DNA from: Solirubrobacterales bacterium
Lineage (GTDB): Bacteria > Actinomycetota > Thermoleophilia > Solirubrobacterales > Solirubrobacteraceae
Length of the DNA stretch: 15,483 bases
NCBI GenBank assembly: GCA_025964065.1
Contig: JAOPZO010000388.1
Coordinates: 1-15,483 of the forward strand
Reading direction: 5' to 3'
Below the pieces are notes generated by a model. That model saw nothing but the letters and a program-made list of their open reading frames with translations. It ran no database searches and had not been told where the DNA came from. A program made the position numbers and the translations under genes. Every line of letters begins with the position of its first letter. Position 1 is the first letter of the stretch. Of the stretch, positions 9,203-14,826 are shown one piece after another.

Positions 9203-10591
9203 CTACGCCGCGGTGAGGCGCGCGGTCAGCTGCTGCACGGTGGCGAAGGCCTCCGGATCGCTCTTGAGGCGCTCGGCGGTGCGCTTCACGGCGTGCATGA
9301 CGGTGGTGTGGTTCCGGCCGCCGAAGGAGCGCCCGATGGAGGGCAGCGACTCCTGGGTGTGCTGGCGCGCGAGGTACATCGCGACCTGCCGGGGCCAGGA
9401 CACCCGCGCGGCGCGGCTCGTGGAGAGCAGCTCCTCCTGGGAGAGCGAGAACGCGTCGCAGACGAGCTCCTGCACCCGGGCGACGGTGACGTCGGGCAGG
9501 CCGAAGCCGACGCCGCCGCCCCGGGGTGCGCCGGCGGCCTTCCGCGCGGCCCCGCGGCCGTAGAGCCCGTCGAGCACCTCGGCGGCGAGGTCGGCGGTGA
9601 GCGCCCGGCCCGTGAGCGACCCGTAGGCCACGACGCGGATGAGGGCGCCCTCCAGCGCGCGGATGTTCGTGGGGATGCGCTCCGCGATCACGTCGAGGGC
9701 GGCGGTCTCGGCCAGCTCGATCGCATCGTGCTGGACCCGCTTGCGCAGCACGGTCATGCGCGTCGCGAGGTCCGGGGCCTCGATGTCGACCATGAGGCCC
9801 GACTCGAAGCGCTCGCGCATGCGGTCCTCGAGCGCGGCCAGGTCCCGCGGGGGCCGGTCCGACGTGAGGACGAGCTGCGATCCGGTGTCGTAGAGCGCGT
9901 TGAAGGTATGGAAGAACTCCTCCTCGGTGCGCGCCTTCTTCTCGAGGAACTGGACGTCGTCGATGAGCAGGACGTCGTTGCGGCGGTAGCGGTCCTTGAA
10001 GTGCTCCTTCGCCTGCGAGCTCCCGTGCTGCAGCGTGGTGAGGAACTCGTTCGTGAAGCGCTCGATCGTCGTGTACCGCACGGTCAGCCCGTTGCCGTAC
10101 TCGCGGACGTAGTTGCCGATGGAGTGCAGGAGGTGCGTCTTGCCGACCCCGGGCGGGCCGTAGATGAAGAGCGGGTTGTAGGCCTGGCCCGGGAGCTCGG
10201 CGACGGCCAGCGCGGCGGCGTGCGCGAAGCGGTTCGCGTCGCCGATGACGAACTGCCCGAAGGTGAACTTGGGGTTGAGCGCGGCCGGGGCGGGCAGCGC
10301 GGGTCCCGGCTCCTCGCGCGACGGGCCGGGGGCGGCGCGCTGGGTCCCGGCGGCGACGATCTCGACGTCGGCGCCGTGGCCGAGGACCTCGGCGGTCGCG
10401 GCGCGGAGCGGGCGCTCGAAGCGTTCGGCGACCCAGTCGCGGATCTCGGGCGGGGCCGCGAGGACGAGGCGGGTGCCCTCGACGGAGACGGCCTGCAGCG
10501 GCGCGAGCCAGACGTCGAAGGTCGAGGCCTCGACGCTGCGGCGCAGGACGTCTTGCACGGCGGTCCAGATGTGCGCGAGGTCCTGGGTCAC
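9203..10591 (-). CDS. dnaA: Chromosomal replication initiator DnaA
   Basis: A 462-residue DnaA, the AAA+ initiator that binds DnaA boxes and opens oriC. I chose the GTG at 10591 because the product then starts VTQDLAHIWTAV, as in the family; the AGGAG upstream is 16 bases away, longer than ideal. Domain I is about 1-80, followed by a short Pro/Ala linker (about 84-105). The AAA+ domain has Walker A GPPGVGKT (145-152), Walker B LLIDDVQF (208-215), an arginine finger in ERFESGL (R261) and sensor 2 RALEGAL (311-317). Domain IV has GRSFGGRNHTTVMHAV (420-435), with N427 where most DnaAs have Asp. The gene faces away from the rpmH run. Confidence 0.98.
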   Translation of the reverse strand: MTQDLAHIWTAVQDVLRRSVEASTFDVWLAPLQAVSVEGTRLVLAAPPEIRDWVAERFERPLRAATAEVLGHGADVEIVAAGTQRAAPGPSREEPGPALPAPAALNPKFTFGQFVIGDANRFAHAAALAVAELPGQAYNPLFIYGPPGVGKTHLLHSIGNYVREYGNGLTVRYTTIERFTNEFLTTLQHGSSQAKEHFKDRYRRNDVLLIDDVQFLEKKARTEEEFFHTFNALYDTGSQLVLTSDRPPRDLAALEDRMRERFESGLMVDIEAPDLATRMTVLRKRVQHDAIELAETAALDVIAERIPTNIRALEGALIRVVAYGSLTGRALTADLAAEVLDGLYGRGAARKAAGAPRGGGVGFGLPDVTVARVQELVCDAFSLSQEELLSTSRAARVSWPRQVAMYLARQHTQESLPSIGRSFGGRNHTTVMHAVKRTAERLKSDPEAFATVQQLTARLTAA

Positions 10592-10676
10592 GGCAGCGGA
10601 AAGCAGCTCCTGGCGGAAGCGTTCGGGGGACGATGGGCGAGGACGGCAGCCAGTCCTTCGGCCCGCCGGGGTCGGC

Positions 10677-10682
10677 AACGTA
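10677..10682 (-). promoter_or_regulatory. Candidate dnaA extended -10 element
   Basis: The minus strand reads TGCTACGTT, an extended -10 pattern (TGnTAnnnT), about 85 bases upstream of the dnaA start. No convincing -35 is visible 16-18 bases further up. Transcription would begin near 10670. The DnaA-box-like words at 10724-10740 lie just upstream, which would suit autoregulation. Confidence 0.35.
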
Positions 10683-10821
10683 GCAGAGGCCCGTGGCCCG
10701 TTGTGGGGTCTCGGGGACGGGGCTGTGCACGGTGTTCACGGGAGCGCGCAAAACGCGGAGGATTCAGTCGACGCGGCGGTGGGCGCCGCCATGCACATGC
10801 GGTGGACGGAACGGATGCACA

Positions 10822-10837
10822 GGGCTGTGCACAGCCC
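10822..10837. promoter_or_regulatory. Perfect 16-bp palindrome containing back-to-back DnaA-box-like words
   Basis: GGGCTGTGCACAGCCC reads the same on both strands, so CTGTGCACA occurs at 10825-10833 on the plus strand and 10826-10834 on the minus strand. It lies 8 bases upstream of the rpmH -10, in the -35 zone, next to another box-like word at 10813-10821. A DnaA dimer site or an operator for a different regulator are both possible. Confidence 0.55.
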
Positions 10838-10845
10838 GACCTCGA

Positions 10846-10851
10846 TACAGT
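10846..10851 (+). promoter_or_regulatory. Candidate rpmH promoter -10
   Basis: TACAGT fits the TAnnnT pattern, and transcription would start near 10858, about 42 bases before the rpmH ATG. No -35 consensus is present; that position is occupied by the 16-bp palindrome. Confidence 0.4.
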
Positions 10852-10862
10852 GGGCGGCCCTG

Positions 10863-10877
10863 CCGTCGTCCCGACGG
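10863..10877 (+). promoter_or_regulatory. Small hairpin in the rpmH leader
   Basis: CCGTCG and CGACGG pair over a 3-nt loop, 22 bases before the rpmH start. It is too short to call a terminator; it could shape the 5' end of the mRNA. Confidence 0.3.
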
Positions 10878-10899
10878 TCTCCGACCCGAGCCTCTTGCC

Positions 10900-11043
10900 A
10901 TGAAGCGGACCTACCAGCCCAAGAAGCGCAAGCGCGCCCGTACCCACGGGTTCCGCGAGCGCATGTCGACCAAAGCCGGCCGCGTGGTGCTCAAGCGCCG
11001 CCGCGACAAGGGTCGCAAGCGGCTGTCCGTCTCGGACAAGTAG
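10900..11043 (+). CDS. rpmH: 50S ribosomal protein L34 (bL34)
   Basis: A 47-residue, very basic protein starting MKRTYQPKKRKRARTHGFRE and ending LSVSDK, a near-textbook bL34 of normal length. It is a structural protein of the large ribosomal subunit bound to 23S rRNA. The ATG at 10900 has only a weak Shine-Dalgarno (a GAG 11-13 bases upstream). It is the first gene of the plus-strand run; rnpA starts on the last base of its TAG stop. Confidence 0.98.
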   Translation: MKRTYQPKKRKRARTHGFRERMSTKAGRVVLKRRRDKGRKRLSVSDK

Positions 11044-11498
11044 TGGACGAGGCCCCGCGGCCCGCCGGCGCGCCTCGCCCGAAGGCGAAGCGCGGCCGGT
11101 TGTCGCGGTCGGCCGAGTTCGAACGCGTCTACCGGCAGGGCCGCTCCCACGGCAACCGGTTCCTGGTGCTCCACGCCTTCCCGCGTGGGGAGCAGACGAG
11201 CACGCCCGAGCTCGACGCGGGTCCCCGCCTGGGGCTCTCCGTGTCGCGCAAGGTCGGCGGTGCCGTCGAGCGGAACCTCGTGAAGCGCCTGCTGCGGGAG
11301 GCCTTCGCCGTCGAGTCCGCCCGCCTGCCCGCGGGGCAGGACGTCGTGGTCGTCGCCCGGCCGCCGGCCCTCGAGCTCGCCGAGCGCGACGGGCTCGCCG
11401 GGATGCAGGGCGCCCTGGCGGAGCTCGTCACGAAGGTCCCGGGTGCGAGCGCGCCCGCACGCGAGACCGGGGCGGCCCCGCAGGACGCGGACGCGTGA
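11043..11498 (+). CDS. rnpA: Ribonuclease P protein component
   Basis: A GTG at 11043 shares its G with the rpmH TAG (1-base overlap) and gives 151 residues. The protein binds the RNase P RNA and helps in 5' maturation of tRNAs. Family features are the N-terminal RLSRSAEFERVYRQGRSHGN (19-38), RLGLSVSRKVGGAVERN (62-78) and KRLLREAF (81-88); the usual RNR motif reads RNL here. It is longer than the roughly 115-120 residue norm because of about 18 extra N-terminal residues (Pro/Lys-rich) and a C-terminal Ala-rich extension after about 132. A later start is possible, but no ATG/GTG with a better ribosome site is evident. yidD overlaps its stop by four bases. Confidence 0.93.
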   Translation: MDEAPRPAGAPRPKAKRGRLSRSAEFERVYRQGRSHGNRFLVLHAFPRGEQTSTPELDAGPRLGLSVSRKVGGAVERNLVKRLLREAFAVESARLPAGQDVVVVARPPALELAERDGLAGMQGALAELVTKVPGASAPARETGAAPQDADA

Positions 11499-11758
11499 GC
11501 CGCGCGTCGCGGCTGCTCGTCGCGCCCATCACGGCCTACCAGCGCTTCGTCTCGCCCCTCCTGCCCCGCCGCTGCAAGTACGAGCCGACCTGCTCGGCCT
11601 ACGCGTCGCAGGCCATTGGGCGGTATGGCATGCTCCGGGGCCTGGTCCTCGGGAGCTGGCGCGTCCTGCGCTGCAATCCCTGGAGCCACGGCGGCTACGA
11701 CCCCGTCGAGGCACAGACCCTCTTCCGGAGCACCCCGCCCGGCCGACCCCAAGCCTGA
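11495..11758 (+). CDS. yidD: Membrane protein insertion efficiency factor YidD
   Basis: An 87-residue protein from a GTG that overlaps the rnpA TGA (GTGA). YidD is a small membrane-associated protein thought to assist YidC-dependent insertion. Signature residues are present: CKYEPTCSAYASQAI (residues 27-41, with the conserved Cys pair), the Gly-rich RYGMLRGLVLGSWRVLRC, and CNPWSHGGYDPV. The amphipathic N-terminus (ASRLLVAPITAYQRFVSP) suits peripheral membrane binding. It sits 11 bases before yidC, as in most bacteria. Confidence 0.96.
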   Translation: MSRASRLLVAPITAYQRFVSPLLPRRCKYEPTCSAYASQAIGRYGMLRGLVLGSWRVLRCNPWSHGGYDPVEAQTLFRSTPPGRPQA

Positions 11759-11769
11759 GCCCCTCCTCC

Positions 11770-12711
11770 ATGCCCTTCGTCTTCGCGAACGTCCTCCAGC
11801 CGCTCATCGACGTGTTCGAGCAGGTCCTCCTGTTCTTCCACGACACCGTCGGAGCCAGTTGGGGCCTGTCGATCATCCTGATGACGGTCGCGGTGCGGGC
11901 GGTCCTCCTGCCCCTGACCTTCAAGCAGTTCCGCTCCATGGCCGCGATGCAGAAGCTCGCGCCGGAGATGAAGGCGCTGCAGGCGAAGTACAAGGACGAT
12001 CGCCAGCGCCTCAACCAGGAGATGATGAAGTTCTACCAGGAGAACAAGGTCAACCCGTTCTCCTCGTGCCTGCCGCTCATCGCGCAGATGCCGGTCTTCA
12101 TCGCGCTCTTCTACATGCTGCGAGCGGACCTCAAGATCGACATCTGCGACGCGGACCAGGCCATCGCGCCGGGCGGGGCGTTCGCCGGGCAGAGCCTCAA
12201 CGACGTCACCTGCGACCAGATCCGGGACGGCTCGGCCGGCTTCGGCTTCATCCCCGACCTCACCGCGGCGGCGACGGGCGGGATCCTCGCGGTCCTCATC
12301 GTCCTCTACGTCGGCTCGCAGCTGCTCTCGAGCGTGATGATGAGCACCACGGTCGACAAGAACCAGCGCCGCATCATGATCGCGCTGCCGTTCGTCTTCG
12401 TCTTCTTCATCCTGAACTTCCCGGCCGGCCTGATCCTCTACTGGATCACCACGAACTTCTGGACGGTGGGCCAGCAGTACTTCGTCCGCCGGTCCGTCGG
12501 CATGTCGGTCCCGGGCCGCCCCGGTGACCTCCCGCAGCCCGATCCCATCGACTTCGGGAAGATGTTCGGCGGGAAGGGCAAGGAGGAGCCCGTGGTGGAG
12601 GCGAAGGGCGGCAAGAAGGCGACGGGTGGCAGCACCGCGGTCGTCGCCCGCCCCGCCGGCCCCCCACCCTCGGCGCGCAAGAAGAAGAAGAAGACCGGAC
12701 GGCGGCGCTAG
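11770..12711 (+). CDS. yidC: Membrane protein insertase YidC (Oxa1 family)
   Basis: A 313-residue YidC/Oxa1 insertase of the short Gram-positive type, lacking the large proteobacterial periplasmic domain. Visible parts are an amphipathic N-terminal helix (about 1-25), a first membrane helix at about 31-51 with the groove arginine R43, a cytoplasmic helical hairpin (55-95), a second helix (about 99-118), a loop, and further helices at about 168-190 and 203-235. The external loop (119-165) has two cysteines, C126 and C148. The C-terminal tail is basic and ends in a lysine run (304-308) then RRR, as expected for ribosome binding. The ATG at 11770 has no clear Shine-Dalgarno; coupling to yidD is likely. 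jag begins directly after its stop. Confidence 0.96.
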   Translation: MPFVFANVLQPLIDVFEQVLLFFHDTVGASWGLSIILMTVAVRAVLLPLTFKQFRSMAAMQKLAPEMKALQAKYKDDRQRLNQEMMKFYQENKVNPFSSCLPLIAQMPVFIALFYMLRADLKIDICDADQAIAPGGAFAGQSLNDVTCDQIRDGSAGFGFIPDLTAAATGGILAVLIVLYVGSQLLSSVMMSTTVDKNQRRIMIALPFVFVFFILNFPAGLILYWITTNFWTVGQQYFVRRSVGMSVPGRPGDLPQPDPIDFGKMFGGKGKEEPVVEAKGGKKATGGSTAVVARPAGPPPSARKKKKKTGRRR

Positions 12712-13176
12712 ATGGCCGATAAGAGCGAGGCGGAGCTGCTCACCGAGTTGCTCACGCGCCTGAACGACACCCTGGCGTTGGGGGCCGAGGTCGAGGTCGC
12801 GGAGCAGGACGGCACGCTCACCGGGACCCTGCACGGCGAGGAGCTCGGGCTCTTCATCGGCCGCCACGGCCAGACGATCGACGCCGTGCAGCACCTCTCG
12901 CAGCGCGCCGTCGCCACGCTCGTGGGCGAGCAGCGCCGGGTTGTCGTGGACGCCGAGGGCTACCGCGCCCGGCGTCAGGAGGCGCTGGAGCGCCAGGCCG
13001 CCGAGGCCGCGGACGATGCGGTCGCCTCCGGGCGTGCCGTCGCCCTCGACGCCATGACGGCCGGGGAGCGGCGGCTGGTGCACGAGTACCTCCGAGATCG
13101 CGGGGACGTCGACACGCACTCCGAGGGTGAGGAGCCCGACCGCCACCTCGTCGTCTCGCCCACCGCGCAGTCCTAG
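12712..13176 (+). CDS. khpB: KhpB/Jag RNA-binding protein (KH and R3H domains)
   Basis: The ATG immediately follows the yidC TAG with no gap. The 154-residue protein has a KH domain with the GxxG loop GRHG (50-53) within LFIGRHGQTIDAVQHLS, and an R3H domain with the RxxxH motif at R120-H124 (RRLVH), followed by THSEGEEPDRHLVVSP (135-150). KhpB/Jag proteins bind RNA and influence cell division and envelope growth. The N-terminal Jag domain found in Firmicutes is absent, as is usual in Actinobacteria. The stop codon abuts the first parS-like site. Confidence 0.95.
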   Translation: MADKSEAELLTELLTRLNDTLALGAEVEVAEQDGTLTGTLHGEELGLFIGRHGQTIDAVQHLSQRAVATLVGEQRRVVVDAEGYRARRQEALERQAAEAADDAVASGRAVALDAMTAGERRLVHEYLRDRGDVDTHSEGEEPDRHLVVSPTAQS

Positions 13177-13179
13177 GAC

Positions 13180-13193
13180 GTTTCACGTGGAAC
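13180..13193 (+). promoter_or_regulatory. parS-like centromere site 1
   Basis: GTTTCACGTGGAAC differs from the consensus parS core GTTTCACGTGAAAC at one base. The flanks extend the inverted repeat to 22 bases (13176-13197) with one mismatched pair, so it could also act as a hairpin at the end of the khpB mRNA. ParB would load here. Confidence 0.85.
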
Positions 13194-13212
13194 GTCCTAC
13201 CCCGCGGTCCGC

Positions 13213-13226
13213 GTTTCACGTGGAAC
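13213..13226 (+). promoter_or_regulatory. parS-like centromere site 2
   Basis: GTTTCACGTGGAAC, identical to site 1 over 14 bases and starting 33 bases further on, in the same orientation. One base departs from the palindromic consensus. Confidence 0.85.
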
Positions 13227-13251
13227 CTCGACCGCCGGCACCGACGCCGGC

Positions 13252-13265
13252 GTTTCACGTGCAAC
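13252..13265 (+). promoter_or_regulatory. parS-like centromere site 3
   Basis: GTTTCACGTGCAAC, starting 39 bases after site 2 and 10 bases before the rsmG start. The same position that is G in sites 1 and 2 is C here. Bound ParB could interfere with rsmG expression. Confidence 0.75.
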
Positions 13266-13275
13266 CCCCGCTCCG

Positions 13276-13980
13276 ATGAGCACCCTCCGCGCCCGCATCG
13301 TCGGCCTGGTCGGGCAGTTCGACCTGCCGGAGGGCTCCGCGGCGCCGCTCCGCGCCCTCCTCGACGTCGTCGAGCGCGATCCGACGGCGCCCACGACCGT
13401 CACGGACCCGCACCTCGGGGTCGAGACCCACGTCGCCGACTCGCTCGACGGCCTCCTGGTGCCCGAGCTCCGCGCGGGGCGCGTGATCGCGGACCTCGGC
13501 GCAGGTGCCGGATTCCCCGGGCTCGTGCTCGCGGTCGCCCTCCCGGGTGCCCGTGTCACGCTCGTGGACAGCGTCGGCAAGAAGTGCGCGTTCATGCGCC
13601 GGGCGGCAGAGGCCGCCGGTCTCTCGAACGTGGCGGTCGTGCACGCGCGTGCCGAGGACTGGCCCGAGGGCACCGAGCGCCACGACGTCGTCACCGCGCG
13701 GGCCGTCGCCTCGCTCAGCGTCCTCGTCGAGTACGCGGCGCCGCTCCTGGCCCTCGACGGGCACCTCGTCGCCTGGAAAGGGGCGCGCGACGCCGCCGAG
13801 GAGGCCGACGGAGCGGCCGCAGCGGCCGCAACCGGCCTGGAGCCGGTTCGCGTGGACGCGATCCCTCCACGCAGGGGCGCCGAGAACCGCCACCTGCACG
13901 TGTACGTGAAGACCGCGCTGACCCCCGCGAAGTATCCCCGGCGCCCCGGAATGGCCCGCAAGCGGCCCATCACCGGCTGA
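13276..13980 (+). CDS. rsmG: 16S rRNA (guanine-N7) methyltransferase RsmG (GidB)
   Basis: A 234-residue SAM-dependent methyltransferase that makes m7G527 (E. coli numbering) in 16S rRNA; loss gives low-level streptomycin resistance in several bacteria. The SAM-binding motif I is IADLGAGAGFPGL (71-83), motif II has LVDSVGKKCAFM (96-107), VTARAVASL (139-147) follows, and the C-terminus carries YPRRPGMARKRPI (220-232), typical of the family. An Ala-rich stretch (172-186) is a lineage-specific low-complexity insert. The ATG at 13276 has no purine-rich ribosome site; the leader is filled by parS site 3. No better in-frame start is seen. Confidence 0.96.
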   Translation: MSTLRARIVGLVGQFDLPEGSAAPLRALLDVVERDPTAPTTVTDPHLGVETHVADSLDGLLVPELRAGRVIADLGAGAGFPGLVLAVALPGARVTLVDSVGKKCAFMRRAAEAAGLSNVAVVHARAEDWPEGTERHDVVTARAVASLSVLVEYAAPLLALDGHLVAWKGARDAAEEADGAAAAAATGLEPVRVDAIPPRRGAENRHLHVYVKTALTPAKYPRRPGMARKRPITG

Positions 13981-14022
13981 AAGGCGCGCAAGGAGCGGCG
14001 AAGACGGGCGCCTCGGGGGTGA

Positions 14023-14046
14023 GTCGCGCCGCTCTCCGACCGCGAC
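14023..14046 (+). other. Inverted repeat in the rsmG-parA gap
   Basis: GTCGCG (14023-14028) and CGCGAC (14041-14046) form a 6-bp stem with a 12-nt loop in the 87-base gap, just upstream of the parA -10. No T tract follows, so it is not a convincing terminator; it could be an operator half-site pair. Confidence 0.3.
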
Positions 14047-14052
14047 GCGCCG

Positions 14053-14058
14053 TACTCT
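14053..14058 (+). promoter_or_regulatory. Candidate parA promoter -10, leaderless start
   Basis: TACTCT fits TAnnnT and would place transcription at about 14065, three bases from the parA ATG at 14068, implying an almost leaderless mRNA. This agrees with the absence of a good Shine-Dalgarno (GGCTGGCAG only). No strong -35 is visible. Confidence 0.35.
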
Positions 14059-14067
14059 GGCTGGCAG

Positions 14068-14826
14068 ATGGGGACGATCTACGCCATTGCCAACCAGAAG
14101 GGCGGGGTGGGCAAGACCACGACGGCCGTGAACGTCGCCGCCTGCATCGCGGAGGCCGGCTACGAGACGCTGCTGGTCGACATCGATCCGCAGGCGAACG
14201 CCACCGTGGGCCTGGGTCTGCCGAAGGATTCGGAGCCGAACGTCTACTCCGTGCTCGTCGGGGAGGTCCGCGCCGAGGAGGCGCTGCTGCCGACGGCGAT
14301 CGAGCGGCTGCGCGTGCTGCCCTCGCACCCCGACCTCGCGGGCGCGAACATGGAGCTCCCGCGCCGCACAGGGTCGGAGAACCTCCTGCGCGACGCCCTC
14401 GCGCCGCTCAAGGAGCGCTTCGCGTTCATCATCCTCGACTGCCCGCCGTCGCTCGGCCCGTTGACCGTCAACGCCCTGGTGGCCGCGGACCGCGTGATCG
14501 TCCCGGTGCAGACGGAGTACTTCGCGCTCGAGGGGCTCGCCGGCCTGCTCGACACCCTCGCGCTCGTGCAGCGGGAACTGAACCCGCGGCTCACGGTCGC
14601 CGGGATGCTCCTGACGATGCACGACGGCCGCACACGCCTGGCCCGGGACGTGGAGCGCGAGGTCCGCCAGCACTTCCCGAAGCTCGTCTTCGACACCGTC
14701 ATCCCGCGCAACGTCCGGATCGGCGAGGCGCCGTCGTACGGCGTCCCCGTGATCCACCATGACCCGCTCTGCCAGGGCGCCGACGCGTACTTCGAGCTCG
14801 CGAAGGAGGTGGCCGCCCGTGGCTAG
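14068..14826 (+). CDS. parA: Chromosome partitioning ATPase ParA (Soj)
   Basis: A 252-residue ParA/MinD-type ATPase that drives origin segregation by ATP-dependent, nonspecific DNA binding and ParB-stimulated hydrolysis. The deviant Walker A is KGGVGKTT (11-18, with the signature lysine K11), the A' motif is LVDIDPQAN (36-44, catalytic D40), and Walker B is IILDCPPS (121-128). IPRNVRIGEAPSYGVPV (212-228) is a hallmark of chromosomal ParA/Soj. It lacks the long N-terminal extension of plasmid ParAs of the SopA type. parB overlaps its last eight bases. The neighbours (parS sites upstream, parB downstream) fit the segregation role. Confidence 0.97.
   Translation: MGTIYAIANQKGGVGKTTTAVNVAACIAEAGYETLLVDIDPQANATVGLGLPKDSEPNVYSVLVGEVRAEEALLPTAIERLRVLPSHPDLAGANMELPRRTGSENLLRDALAPLKERFAFIILDCPPSLGPLTVNALVAADRVIVPVQTEYFALEGLAGLLDTLALVQRELNPRLTVAGMLLTMHDGRTRLARDVEREVRQHFPKLVFDTVIPRNVRIGEAPSYGVPVIHHDPLCQGADAYFELAKEVAARG

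Larger units (their letters stand above)
10592..10899. other. dnaA-rpmH intergenic region, probable oriC
   Basis: This 308-base gap between divergent dnaA and rpmH holds no gene. DnaA-box-like words sharing the core TGCACA occur at 10724-10732 (minus, CCGTGCACA), 10789-10797 (plus, CCATGCACA), 10813-10821 (plus, GGATGCACA) and, on both strands, inside the palindrome at 10822-10837. A weaker GTGTTCACG lies at 10732-10740. None is a perfect TTATCCACA. No clearly AT-rich unwinding element is visible; the least GC-rich patch is around 10747-10770. Gene context (dnaA, rpmH, and parS about 2.3 kb away) makes this the best oriC candidate, with the dnaA-dnaN gap as the alternative or as a second half. 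Confidence 0.6.

Noticed and set aside
10592..10678. An upstream start for dnaA giving 491 residues
   Set aside because: The 29 extra residues are Pro/Arg-rich without DnaA similarity and would start at about the predicted transcript start; the family N-terminus begins at the GTG at 10591.
6911..10903. A 1330-codon open frame on the plus strand across recF, dnaN and dnaA
   Set aside because: Again an antisense shadow; it crosses the coding strands of three intact conserved genes and has a low-complexity product.
12438..13264. Several minus-strand frames opposite yidC and khpB, including one made of parS-region repeats (FHVKR)
   Set aside because: They are shadows; the repeated FHVKR is simply the parS sequence translated, and the plus strand holds intact conserved genes.
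13176..13265. Short CRISPR-like array (three repeats with 19- and 25-base spacers)
   Set aside because: The repeats are only 14 bases and match the parS consensus, there are no cas genes, and parA/parB lie next to them.
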